This document shows, in pieces, positions 1-8,970 of a DNA stretch of 64,000 nucleotides. Below the pieces are notes generated by a model that was not told where the DNA came from, did no database searches, and worked only from the letters and a program-made list of their open reading frames with translations. The stretch comes from Micromonospora coerulea (lineage in GTDB: Bacteria > Actinomycetota > Actinomycetes > Mycobacteriales > Micromonosporaceae), in assembly GCF_016598485.1 (NCBI RefSeq), contig NZ_JAEMUW010000002.1:1-64000 (forward strand), given 5' to 3'. A program made the position numbers and the translations under genes. Every line of letters begins with the position of its first letter. Within the stretch, counting starts at the first letter, position 1.

Positions 1-887
1 TCGCCGGCGGGTTCGAAGACGATCCGGGACCGCAACTGGCGGAACCCGGTCCGTTCCAGTTCCGCCACCACCGCCACCCGGTGGGCGTCCACGTCGGCGA
101 CCACCTCCCGGGCGCCGCCGTCGGTCAGCGCCCCGACCGCCTCGGCCAGCAGTTCACCCCGGACTGCGTCGTCGAGCAGCCCGAGGTAGGCGATGAGGGG
201 GTAGCAGGCCTGCCCGGCCGTGCCGACCAGGCCGACCGGCTCCCCGGCGTGCAACGCGACGCGCCAGTCCCCGACCGGGCCGGTCAGCCAGGCCAGCGGG
301 TCGGTGGCCAGGTCCACGCCGCCGACCGCCAGTGCCATCTCCCTGCCGGTGAGCACGTCCGGGTCGGCGACCCGGGCGACCAGGGCATTGATCTCCGCCG
401 CGTCGACGGCCGGCCGGAAGGTGTACCGCCCGGAGGCAGCCGGCAACGGCGCGCCCGTCCAGGAGCATCTCAGCCGCTCGCCGCGCTCGACGAGCCCGGC
501 GAGCCGGGCCGCCGCCATCGGCGCCTTCATCACGGCCAGCACCTCCGGGCGGCGCCGCCAGTGCGCCGGCATGGCGGCGTAGTACCGCCGCGGACCGCCC
601 AGCGCCTCGTGGGCGGCGCGCAACAGCGCCGCACCCACCGCCGGCTCGGCGGCCAGGTCGAACCGTTCCAGCCACGGGTCGCCGACGGCACCCGGCGGGA
701 GGACCCAGGCGGCCCGGCCGACCACGCGGCCGGCACGGAGGGCGACCCAGGTGTTCTCCGGCCGGAAGCCGCCGCCGGCGAGCCCGTCGGCGTAGGCGAC
801 CTGGCGCAGTTGGGGTAGGGGGTCAGGCATGGAGTCGAACAGAGTTTCCTCGCCCGCGACGAGCGGGCGGATGACCAGATCGGTCAT
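1..887 (-). CDS. GNAT-family N-acetyltransferase, 3' end outside window
   Basis: The gene reads leftward and runs off the left edge, leaving about 295 codons. The ATG at 887 follows a GGAGG-type ribosome site at 895-899 with good spacing. The product begins MTDLVIRPL and has a GNAT-like beginning (an 'LPQLRQVAYADG' stretch and an 'NTWVALRAGRVVGRAAW' beta-hairpin). A second half ends in 'DVDAHRVAVVAELERTGF', the typical acetyltransferase helix where a neighbour-variant residue precedes the C-terminal strand. Such proteins transfer an acetyl group from CoA to an amine; the substrate cannot be read from sequence. It is divergent from the penicillin-binding protein gene. The family call is by overall pattern; a tandem-GNAT protein is also possible. 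Confidence 0.72.
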   Translation of the reverse strand, partial: MTDLVIRPLVAGEETLFDSMPDPLPQLRQVAYADGLAGGGFRPENTWVALRAGRVVGRAAWVLPPGAVGDPWLERFDLAAEPAVGAALLRAAHEALGGPRRYYAAMPAHWRRRPEVLAVMKAPMAAARLAGLVERGERLRCSWTGAPLPAASGRYTFRPAVDAAEINALVARVADPDVLTGREMALAVGGVDLATDPLAWLTGPVGDWRVALHAGEPVGLVGTAGQACYPLIAYLGLLDDAVRGELLAEAVGALTDGGAREVVADVDAHRVAVVAELERTGFRQLRSRIVFEPAG

Positions 888-1087
888 GGATTGATCCTCC
901 GGAAAGCGAATGCCCCGGGTCAGATCCGCGTGGACGCCGGGACGCGGAGGGGGCGCAGAACATCGGACATTGTTCTGACCTCCTCCCGGCTCGACGGCGT
1001 GCCGAAGAACTTACTTGCCGGGCCGGCCCTCCGCAAGGCGATTGATCATCCGACCGGTGCCGCCGGCCGGCGCTGACGTCATTCGGC

Positions 1088-1115
1088 ATGACAACGGCCG
1101 CAGCTCCGCTAGCCT
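1088..1115 (+). promoter_or_regulatory. candidate promoter for the penicillin-binding protein gene
   Basis: ATGACA (1088-1093) and TAGCCT (1110-1115) are separated by 16 bases, a fair match to a housekeeping -35/-10 pair. They lie about 48 bases before the preferred GTG start at 1163. If this promoter is real, the longer reading frame that begins at 1088 cannot be translated. Confidence 0.4.
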
Positions 1116-1162
1116 GCACCGGAATGAGCTCACGATTCGGCCGACCAGTCGGAGGGTATCGG

Positions 1163-3523
1163 GTGCGGGTGCTTCCTACCGGTGACAACGACAACGCCGC
1201 CGACGGTTCCGGAGCGCGGGTCGCCCCCGCGGGACGGAAGCGTCGGCGCCAGCGCATTGTGATCTTCCTGGCCGTGTTCGCGCTGCTCGCCGGCTCCGGC
1301 CTGGTGGCCGGCGGCTACTACTTCGACAGCGTGCCCACCCCGGCCGACCTCAGGCTGCCGGAGTCGACCACGGTCTACTACGCCGACGGCCGTACCAAGA
1401 TGGCGACGCTGGGCGCGGAAAACCGGACCATCGTGCCGTACGACCAGATGAACGACTCCGCCAAGCAGGCGATCGTGGCGGCCGAGGACCGCAGCTTCTG
1501 GACCAACCGGGGCATCGACTTCTCCGGCGTGCTTCGCGCCGCCTGGTCGAACGTGACCGGCGGCCAGCGGCAGGGCGCGTCGACGATCACCCAGCAGTAC
1601 GCGCGGGTGGCCGCCGACCTCAACGGCGTCACCTACTCCCGGAAGCTCCGTGAGGCGGTCATCGCCTGGAAGCTCGACGACAAGTACTCCAAGGAGGAGA
1701 TCCTCGGCTTCTACCTGAACACCGTGCCGTTCGGCCGGGGCGCGTACGGCATCGAGGCGGCGGCGCAGACGTACTTCGGCAAGACCGTCCGGCGCGACGC
1801 GCCGGCGGCGAACCAGCTGACCCCGGCGGAGGCGATGGTGCTCTGCGCGATGGTGAAGCAGCCGGAGGCCGACCCGAACGACCCCGAGGGCTCGCCCGGT
1901 TACGACCCGCGGCGCAACGCGAAGGCGAAGCAGAACTCGATCGACCGGTGGAACTACATCCGGGACGGCATGGTGCAGCTGGGCTACCTGTCGGCCGAGG
2001 ACGCGGCGAACCTGGCGTATCCCGACGACGTGAAGCCGGTCGACCCGAACGCCGGCCCGTCCGGTCTCGACCGACCGACCGGCCTGGTGGTCAACCACGT
2101 GCTGAGCGAGCTGCGGCAGACCGACGAGTTCAAGGGCAAACCGGCCGACTTCATCCGCAACGGCGGCTTCAAGATCGTCACCACCATCGACAAGCGGGTC
2201 CAGGACGCGGCCGAGGCGGCCGCCGACATCCGGCGCGACAGTGCGCCGGAGGCGGTCCGCGGACAGCCGAAGAACTGGCAGGCGGCACTGGTGGCGGTGG
2301 AACCGGGCACCGGCCGGGTGCTGGGCTACTACGGCGGCAACGACGGCGCCGGCGCCGACTACGCCGGGTGGTACTACGACGAGAACGGGCAGGCCCGCGG
2401 CTTCGGCCAGCACCCGCCGGGATCGTCGTTCAAGGTCTACGACCTGGCCGCCGCCGTGCGCGACAAGATCTCGGTCAAGCAGCACTTCGACTCCCCGGAG
2501 ACCAAGGAGTTCCCGGAGTCCGGCCGGACCAAGGGCAGTCCCGCCGGCCCGATCCGCAACGCCGAGCACGCGCCGTGCCAGCCGGACTGCGCGCTGTGGG
2601 AGGCCACCGTCGCCTCGCTCAACGTCACCTACTTCGAGCTGACCGAGAAGCTCGGCACCGCGAAGGTGATCGACATGGCCACCCGGGCCGGCGTCGACTC
2701 GATGTGGGCCACCGAGCGGGGCAACCCGCGGCCGCAGCGGGTCGAACTGCGCGGGCAGCCGGCCGAGGAGGTGGCGGGACGCTTCTCCACCGAGGTCGGC
2801 ATCGGCCAGTACGGCATCGCCGTGCAGGACCACGCCAACGGGATGGCGACGTTCGCCGCCGGCGGCAAGCGGGCGGAGCAGCACTTTGTCCGGTCGGTCA
2901 CCAAGGGTGACGAGCGCCTCTTCGAGGAGCGGCTGGTGCAGACCGACGTCGGGCTCGACGAGGAGGCGATCAACCAGCTCGACTGGACGCTGAGCCGGGT
3001 GAAGGCGGCCAAGCTGGACAACGGGTGGGACTCGGCCGGCAAGACCGGCACCTGGCAGGCCGGCCAGAGCACCACCCAGAACGTGCACACCTGGATGGTC
3101 GGCTACACCGGCGCGCTCGCGGCCGCGGTGTGGCTCGGCACCACCGACGGCAAGCCGCTGCGCACGAAGGACGGCAGCTACGAGGTGTACGGGTCTACCG
3201 GGCCGGGGCCGATCTGGCGGCAGTTCATGGAGCAGGCCACCGCCGCGCTGAAGCTCGACCCGGACAAGTACCGGTTCGGCACCCCGGAGTTCCCGGACGA
3301 CGCCCCGGAACCCACCGCGACCCCGGAGCAGCCGGAGCCGACCAGCGCGTCCCCGACGCCTTCGGTCCGGCCGACGCCGAGCGCCCGGCCGACCTGCGAC
3401 CCGGAGCCGTGCGGCAGCGCGAGCCCGCGCCCGAGCCCGAGCGGCCTGCCGACCCTGCTGCCCTCGCGGTCGCTGAGCCCTTCGCCGAGCCTGTCACCGT
3501 CGCGCACCAAGCCGCCACGGTGA
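1163..3523 (+). CDS. Bifunctional penicillin-binding protein (GT51 transglycosylase + transpeptidase)
   Basis: Class A PBP that polymerises lipid II and crosslinks peptidoglycan outside the membrane. The GTG at 1163 is chosen because GGAGG at 1151-1155 sits 7 bases upstream; the frame stays open to 1088. Visible parts: basic N-terminus, one membrane segment near residues 32-53, GT51 motifs EDRSFW (about 108) and QGASTITQQ, then the transpeptidase triad SSFK (about 421), SLN (about 486) and KTG (about 628). The tail after residue 700 is Pro/Thr/Ser-rich and low complexity, typical of actinobacterial PonA-type proteins. About 786 aa, normal length. It stands alone, divergent from the GNAT gene and convergent with the next gene. 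Confidence 0.93.
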   Translation: MRVLPTGDNDNAADGSGARVAPAGRKRRRQRIVIFLAVFALLAGSGLVAGGYYFDSVPTPADLRLPESTTVYYADGRTKMATLGAENRTIVPYDQMNDSAKQAIVAAEDRSFWTNRGIDFSGVLRAAWSNVTGGQRQGASTITQQYARVAADLNGVTYSRKLREAVIAWKLDDKYSKEEILGFYLNTVPFGRGAYGIEAAAQTYFGKTVRRDAPAANQLTPAEAMVLCAMVKQPEADPNDPEGSPGYDPRRNAKAKQNSIDRWNYIRDGMVQLGYLSAEDAANLAYPDDVKPVDPNAGPSGLDRPTGLVVNHVLSELRQTDEFKGKPADFIRNGGFKIVTTIDKRVQDAAEAAADIRRDSAPEAVRGQPKNWQAALVAVEPGTGRVLGYYGGNDGAGADYAGWYYDENGQARGFGQHPPGSSFKVYDLAAAVRDKISVKQHFDSPETKEFPESGRTKGSPAGPIRNAEHAPCQPDCALWEATVASLNVTYFELTEKLGTAKVIDMATRAGVDSMWATERGNPRPQRVELRGQPAEEVAGRFSTEVGIGQYGIAVQDHANGMATFAAGGKRAEQHFVRSVTKGDERLFEERLVQTDVGLDEEAINQLDWTLSRVKAAKLDNGWDSAGKTGTWQAGQSTTQNVHTWMVGYTGALAAAVWLGTTDGKPLRTKDGSYEVYGSTGPGPIWRQFMEQATAALKLDPDKYRFGTPEFPDDAPEPTATPEQPEPTSASPTPSVRPTPSARPTCDPEPCGSASPRPSPSGLPTLLPSRSLSPSPSLSPSRTKPPR

Positions 3524-3545
3524 CGGCGACCGCGGGGCGCAGGCG

Positions 3546-4550
3546 TCAGCGCAGCCGGTTGGCCCACCGCCAGTTCGACAGGAAGCCGTGCTTGCGATCA
3601 CCGAAGAAGTAGGACCAGGCGGGGCTGGCGACGTACGGGCCGATCTCGTCGAAGGCCGCCTTCGCCTCCGCCCGCCGGTCGGACAGGGCGTAGGCGAGGG
3701 CGAGCCAGTTGCGGCACACCATCGCGTCGGCGTGGGCGGGCGTCCCGGCCGCCCGCCACTTCGCCACGCAGGCGTCGAGTTCCCGCTGCACCTCGGGCCG
3801 CTGGAAGTACCGGCGGGAGGCGAGTAGCCCTTTCGGCGTGGGCGTACCCCAGTTGAACTCGCGCATCGCGTACTCGAATTGGGCGAAGACCGGGAGCATC
3901 GTCACGCCGGCGCCGGGCGGCGCGGCGGCGGCGGTCGACCGGGCCAGCCCGAACATGGCGTCGTGCGAGCCGAACCACTTCTCGCAGTGGAAGCTCACCG
4001 CCGCCAGGTGCGCCGCGAAGTGGAACCGGTCCCGGCGGCGCACCTCGGCGAGCGCCTCGGCGAACTCCTGCTGCCGGCCGCGGCCGCCGGCGAACATGGC
4101 CCACAGCACGTCGACCCAGGGCACGGGATCGTCCGGCGCCAGCGCGATCGCCTGCCGCCCCACCACGGCCGCCTGGGCCGACAGTTCGGCGAAGCCGACG
4201 AACCGCTCCGGGGTGGTGTCGGCCGCCGGGGCGGAGCCACGGGCGCGACTCGCCCGTTCCGCGAGGGTCGACGCCCAGATCGCCGCCGCCGTCGGGTCGT
4301 CCGGGATCGCCGCGCGCCAGGCGTCGAGCCAGGCACCGTCGTCCGCCGCCGCCACACTCAGCGTCCACACCCGCCGGCCCCGCCGTTCCCAGTCGGAGCC
4401 GGCGGCCTCGACCACGTCCCACGCGGCCTGCCAGTCGCCGCCGAACGCCTTGTCCCGCGCGGCCCGCAGGTCGAGGTCGTCGAGGGCCGGGTCGAGGTCA
4501 ACGGCCGGCTCGACGGGCTGCGGACCACGGTTGAAGAGATTTCGGAACAC
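3546..4550 (-). CDS. Hypothetical TPR-like cytoplasmic protein
   Basis: About 334 aa, no signal peptide or membrane segment. The GTG at 4550 is preferred because a TATGCT box lies six bases upstream (4557-4562), the usual layout of a leaderless actinobacterial transcript; an in-frame start at 4598 has no such support. The protein begins VFRNLFNRG and is helical throughout, with Ala/Trp-rich helix pairs (GDWQAAWDVVEAAG, DDPVPWVDVLWAMF, AEAKAAFDEIGPY) that resemble degenerate tetratricopeptide repeats. I do not recognise a specific family or function. It is convergent with the PBP gene, 22 bases away. Confidence 0.75.
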   Translation of the reverse strand: MFRNLFNRGPQPVEPAVDLDPALDDLDLRAARDKAFGGDWQAAWDVVEAAGSDWERRGRRVWTLSVAAADDGAWLDAWRAAIPDDPTAAAIWASTLAERASRARGSAPAADTTPERFVGFAELSAQAAVVGRQAIALAPDDPVPWVDVLWAMFAGGRGRQQEFAEALAEVRRRDRFHFAAHLAAVSFHCEKWFGSHDAMFGLARSTAAAAPPGAGVTMLPVFAQFEYAMREFNWGTPTPKGLLASRRYFQRPEVQRELDACVAKWRAAGTPAHADAMVCRNWLALAYALSDRRAEAKAAFDEIGPYVASPAWSYFFGDRKHGFLSNWRWANRLR

Positions 4551-4726
4551 GGCGGGAGCATAACGGCCAGGTCGGACGGGCATGGGCCCCGACGGCACCG
4601 CGGTCAGGGGGCCAGCACCAGTTCGCGCGGCGTGCCGTCGAGGGTCGGCGCGTCGGCCGGAAGCCGGCAGGGTCCCGGCCGGAGTGGCCGTCGCACGGGT
4701 CGGTCGACTGACCCGCCGACGCGCGA

Positions 4727-4766
4727 GGTGCCGGGTACGGAGGCAACCGCCTCCGTACCCGGCACC
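4727..4766. terminator. Strong hairpin terminator
   Basis: A perfect 18-bp inverted repeat (GGTGCCGGGTACGGAGGC and its complement) with a four-base AACC loop. It lies just past the stop codon of the 4773-8834 gene, so it probably ends the operon reading leftward. There is no clear U-tract, as is usual in high-GC actinomycetes. Confidence 0.75.
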
Positions 4767-4772
4767 GGTTCG

Positions 4773-7700
4773 CTACAGCTCCCGGACCCGCACGTCGCGG
4801 ATCTCGATCAGGTCGTTGGTGCCGTGGTTCTGCAACCCGACGAACCCGCTGAGGAACTGACGCAGGTCGGTGGGCGGGTCGCCCTGGCGGGACGATGCCT
4901 TGCCCGGCGTGTTGTCGAACTCGTTGATCACCACACCGTTGCGGATGATCGTGTAGTGCTGCCCGACGACGCGGACCTCGTAGTCGTTCCACTGGCCCTT
5001 CGGGGTCACGCCGGCCCGGTCCAGCCCGACCGGGTCGAAGTTGTAGATCGACCCGGTCTTCTGCGGCTCACCGGTGGACCCGTCGTAGATCTGGATCTCG
5101 TGGCCGCAGTAGATCGCGACCCAGGCCTGGGACGTCCGGGCCGACCCGACCGTGCCGCAACTGCCGGCCGGCCGCTGGTCCACCGGGGTCCGCGGATCGG
5201 GGAACCGGGTGAAGACGCCGCTGTTGGCGCTGACCCCGTCGGCGGAGACGTCCCGGAACTTCATCCGCAGGGAGAAGTCGGCGAACTCGTCCTTGGCGTA
5301 CCAGAGCATGCCGAGGCCGCCGGAGCTGCGGATCGAGCCGTCGGCTCGCAGCGCGAACGATCCACCGGGGGCCTGCCGCCAGTCGGCCAACGACTGGGCC
5401 GTGCCGTCGAAGAGCGACCGGTACCCGGGGATCTTGCCGATCTCGGACTGGGCGGCCGCGGTGTTCAGCCTGGTGGCCTCCCGGTTGTCCACGACGTCGT
5501 CGGCGCGGAGCTGGGTGACCACGTCGGCGACGTGGCTGACGAACTGGCCGTGGTTCGGCCAGGCGCGCTCGTCGTCGATCAGGTCGTTGATCGTGCAGTT
5601 GCCGCCGGCCTGCCGGTTGGTCACCCCGGTGTCGGTGTCGAGCAGTTGCACCGTCTTGCGGCCGTCCGGCGCGGCGCAGCCAGCGACGACCTCGATCTTC
5701 GCGGTGGCCACCTCGCCGTCGGCGTAGGTCACCTTGAGCGTGGCCTGGTACGTGCCGTAGTCGGCGTAGGTGTGCGTGGGGTTGGCCTCGTGCGACGGCG
5801 CGCTGCCGTCACCGAAGTTCCACTCCCAGGCGACGCCGCCGGCCCTGGCGCTGGAGAAGGCGATCGTCTTCGGCTCGCTCTGCGCCACGGCCCGGGCCAT
5901 GGCGTCGCCGGGCCGCGGCGTCGCCGGGCCGCCCTGGTAGGCGATCCGGATCAGTTTCTGGTTCGGGTGCAGGCTGAAGAAGCCACCGGCGTAGTCCAGC
6001 ATGTACAGCGCGCCGTCCGGGCCGAACTTGGCGTCCATCCAGGACTGGAGCTGGTTGGCGCCGTTGCCGGAGCGGATGATCTGGCGCAGATCCTCGGCGA
6101 AGGCCGGCGGGCCGTGGTCCGCGACCTTGTCCGGGTCGACGGTGACGGCGACCCGGTTGTTGGCGTTGGACTGGTCACCGATGAACCACTTGTTGTCCCA
6201 GTACGCCGGCCAGGCGACGCCGCTGTCGGTGTCCACCTTTTCCCGCTGGTAGGTCGGTCCGTCCATGATGGCCTGACCGCCGCCCTTGAGGTACGGCTGG
6301 GTGAACGTCTCCTCGCCGGGCTGGTACGTCGGCAGGCCGCTGCCGTCGGTCCGCTTCGGGTAGACCGGACCGCCGCCCTGCGGCGAGTACCAGATCATGT
6401 TGTCCCGGGCCGGCGGGATGTTGACCAGCCCGGTGTTGCGCGGCGAGGTGTTCTTCAGGTTGGCGCAGTCGTACCAGCCGGTCAGCACGGTCGCGTCGGT
6501 GGTGCTGCGGTCCCGGTAGGGCTGCCGGTTGCCCATGCAGTACGGCCAGCCCTGGTTACCCGCCGAGGTGATGATCGTGGCGGTCTCGTACTTCGCCGGG
6601 CCGAGGTCCGGACTGGGGCCGCCGGCGTCCGGGCCGACCCAGGCGGCGGTCAGCCAGTGGTTGACCGGGTCCCAGGCGATCCGGGCGATGTTGCGTACGC
6701 CCATCACGTAGATCTCCGGGCGGGTCTTGCCGCCGCCCTCCTCCGTGCCGGTGAACAGGTTGCCCGACGGGATCGTGTAGGTGCCGTCCGCCTCCGGGTG
6801 GATGCGCAGGATCTTGCCGTTGAGGTCGTTGGTGTTGCCGGAGGTACGCCGGGCGTCCTGGAACGAGGTGCCCTTGTAGTCCTGGGTCCAGTTGTTGCCG
6901 GAGTAGCCGTTGGACCCGCCGGAGGAGTTGCTGTCACCGGTGCCGATGTACAGGTTGCCGCTCTCGTCGAAGGTCATCCCGCCACCGGCGTGGCAGCAGC
7001 TGTGGATCTGGGTGTCCCAGTGCAGCAGATCCTTGCGGGTGCCCTGGTCGATGGACTGCTTCGCGGCGTCGTAGGTGAACCGGGAGATCGTCCGCTGGCC
7101 GATCCGCCGGTCCCGGTCGATGGACTCGTGCGGCATCCAGTAGGCGTAGACCCAGCCGTTCTGCGCGAACTTCGGGTCGAGGGTGATGCCGACCAGGCCC
7201 TCCTCGTTCTTCACCAGCTCGCTACCGCTGCCCCGGTTGCCCATCACGGCGAGGGTGGTGAGCAGCTTGACCTGCTTGGTCTTCGGGTCCCACTGGTGGA
7301 TCGTGCCGCAGCCGAGACCCACCTTGGGGTCGTCCCAGCTGGCGACCGGCCCGGTCGGGCAGGCCGCCTTGCCGATGTAGAAGACCTTCCCGTCGGGGGC
7401 GACGGTCAGGCCGTGCGGTTCGCCGATCTGGTCGAGCTGACCCGCCTGGTTGGTGGCGGTGAGCCGGTCGATCCGGTAGTTCGACGCGATGGTGGCCTGG
7501 CAGTCACCACGCACCATGCCGGTCGCCCACCTGATCGCGCCGGCCAGGTGGCCCTGGAACTGCTTGTCCCCGGTCCAGCTCTCCTCGGTGCGTCCCATGC
7601 CGGTGTAGAACGACCGGCCACCGTCGTAGTCCTGGCACCACGAGATGGGGTGGAACGGCCCGTTGCCGCTCAGCCCCGCGTTGTAGGTACCCTCCTCGAC

Positions 7701-8834
7701 CTGCGCGACGGTGTGGACCCTGCCGGTCGGGCTCGGGTCCCAGTTGATCCACTGGTCCGAGCGGGTCCAGGTCAGCGGCAGCCCCTTGTTGGCCGGGTGC
7801 TGCCGGTCGGTGACGTCGACGACCGCCCGTTGCACGGTGCTGTCCGGGGCGGGCCCGGCGTCGGGGCCGATCAGCCACAGCTCGGCCAGCTGGATCAGCG
7901 GCTCCCCGCTGTTCGCGGTGATGTTCAGCCGGTAGTGCTGGTACGCCTTGCCGTTGGTGAAGCTGTACTGCTTGGTCTGGAACCGCTGCGGAAAGGTCTC
8001 CCCGGTCCGGGCGTCCAGGTCGGTCCAGGTGCTGCCGTCCTCGGAGCCCTGCAGGGTCCAGTTCTTCGGGTCCCGGCCCGGGAAGTCGTTGGCCGAGGTC
8101 AGCGCGTACCGGGAGACCACCACCGGCTTGGCCAGCTTCGCCGCCAGCCAACCGGTCGGGTTGAACGTCAGCCACTTGGTGCCCGTCGACCCGTCGATCG
8201 CCTTCGCGGCGGTCTCGTTCGGCGGGTTCTCGGCGCTCGCCGTGGCCGAGACCGGCTTCTCGGCGTTCGGCAGGCCGGCGGCCGGACGGCTGCCGATCAG
8301 GCCGGTGAACCACGACGACTCCGGCTGGGCCCGCGCGGCGTCGTGGACGCCGACGAAACCACCACCGCCCTTGACGTACGCCTGGAAGGCGGCTTCCTGG
8401 GCGTCGTTGAGCGTCACCCCGTTGGCGGACAGGAACACCACGCCCCGGTAGCGGGCCAGGTTGCCGAAGGTGAACACGGCCGGGTCGGCGGAGTCGTCGA
8501 CGGTGAAGCCGTGCTGCTCGCCCAGCTCCCGGATGGTGGCGGTGGCCTTGGCGACCGGGTCGTCCTGCTTGTCTGTCGGGCCTTGGAAGACCAGCACCTT
8601 CACCGCCGCCGCGGCCTCGGCGGCGGCCGCCGGGGTGGGGCTGACGGCCTGGGCGGGCAGGGCCAGCACGCCGAGCGCCAGCGCGGCGCTCGACGCCAGG
8701 GCGCCGACGCGGCGCGCCGCGGGGACGCGACGGGTGGTGGTGAGGGTGGGTGGGGTGGGTGTGGTGGAACCCGTCGAGTCGGCGCGGAGGCGTCCGACCC
8801 AGCGGGAGAACCGGAAATGGCGACTGTGAGCCAT
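4773..8834 (-). CDS. Secreted multidomain protein: ThuA-like, discoidin, PQQ-type sugar dehydrogenase, PKD, DUF1080
   Basis: 1,353 aa, with AGGAGGAG seven bases before the ATG. Order: long Arg-containing N-region and signal peptide ending near AQA (about 62-72); a ThuA-like amidotransferase-fold domain whose first half runs to about 165 (KVLVFQGP, GGGGFVGVHDA) and resumes after about 325 (FYTGMGRT). Between the halves is a discoidin (F5/8 C) insertion. Then a glucose/sorbosone dehydrogenase beta-propeller (about 440-930; EEGLVGITLDPKF, CCHAGGGMTF, LNGKILRI), a PKD domain (WEWNFGDGS) and a C-terminal DUF1080 domain (now 3-keto-disaccharide hydrolase, about 1130-1353). It probably oxidises or cleaves sugars outside the membrane. 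Last gene of a four-gene operon; its tail is paralogous to that of the operon's first gene. Confidence 0.9.
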   Translation of the reverse strand: MAHSRHFRFSRWVGRLRADSTGSTTPTPPTLTTTRRVPAARRVGALASSAALALGVLALPAQAVSPTPAAAAEAAAAVKVLVFQGPTDKQDDPVAKATATIRELGEQHGFTVDDSADPAVFTFGNLARYRGVVFLSANGVTLNDAQEAAFQAYVKGGGGFVGVHDAARAQPESSWFTGLIGSRPAAGLPNAEKPVSATASAENPPNETAAKAIDGSTGTKWLTFNPTGWLAAKLAKPVVVSRYALTSANDFPGRDPKNWTLQGSEDGSTWTDLDARTGETFPQRFQTKQYSFTNGKAYQHYRLNITANSGEPLIQLAELWLIGPDAGPAPDSTVQRAVVDVTDRQHPANKGLPLTWTRSDQWINWDPSPTGRVHTVAQVEEGTYNAGLSGNGPFHPISWCQDYDGGRSFYTGMGRTEESWTGDKQFQGHLAGAIRWATGMVRGDCQATIASNYRIDRLTATNQAGQLDQIGEPHGLTVAPDGKVFYIGKAACPTGPVASWDDPKVGLGCGTIHQWDPKTKQVKLLTTLAVMGNRGSGSELVKNEEGLVGITLDPKFAQNGWVYAYWMPHESIDRDRRIGQRTISRFTYDAAKQSIDQGTRKDLLHWDTQIHSCCHAGGGMTFDESGNLYIGTGDSNSSGGSNGYSGNNWTQDYKGTSFQDARRTSGNTNDLNGKILRIHPEADGTYTIPSGNLFTGTEEGGGKTRPEIYVMGVRNIARIAWDPVNHWLTAAWVGPDAGGPSPDLGPAKYETATIITSAGNQGWPYCMGNRQPYRDRSTTDATVLTGWYDCANLKNTSPRNTGLVNIPPARDNMIWYSPQGGGPVYPKRTDGSGLPTYQPGEETFTQPYLKGGGQAIMDGPTYQREKVDTDSGVAWPAYWDNKWFIGDQSNANNRVAVTVDPDKVADHGPPAFAEDLRQIIRSGNGANQLQSWMDAKFGPDGALYMLDYAGGFFSLHPNQKLIRIAYQGGPATPRPGDAMARAVAQSEPKTIAFSSARAGGVAWEWNFGDGSAPSHEANPTHTYADYGTYQATLKVTYADGEVATAKIEVVAGCAAPDGRKTVQLLDTDTGVTNRQAGGNCTINDLIDDERAWPNHGQFVSHVADVVTQLRADDVVDNREATRLNTAAAQSEIGKIPGYRSLFDGTAQSLADWRQAPGGSFALRADGSIRSSGGLGMLWYAKDEFADFSLRMKFRDVSADGVSANSGVFTRFPDPRTPVDQRPAGSCGTVGSARTSQAWVAIYCGHEIQIYDGSTGEPQKTGSIYNFDPVGLDRAGVTPKGQWNDYEVRVVGQHYTIIRNGVVINEFDNTPGKASSRQGDPPTDLRQFLSGFVGLQNHGTNDLIEIRDVRVREL

Positions 8835-8970
8835 CTCGACTCCTCCTGGGATGAGGGACAGGATCTTCCGGGTCGTGCCGCTGCCGGTGCGGTGAAGCGC
8901 TCACCGGAGCAGGATGGGACCAGCAGCCACCCGGTCCGCGGGCGTCGGTGACCGCGGACCGGACCGCTGG

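Noticed and set aside
3879..8951. A 1,690-codon open frame on the plus strand opposite the ThuA/dehydrogenase/DUF1080 gene
   Set aside because: Its translation is Arg/Gly/Pro/Val-rich without any domain; it is the usual antisense shadow of a high-GC gene, whereas the opposite strand has clear domains.
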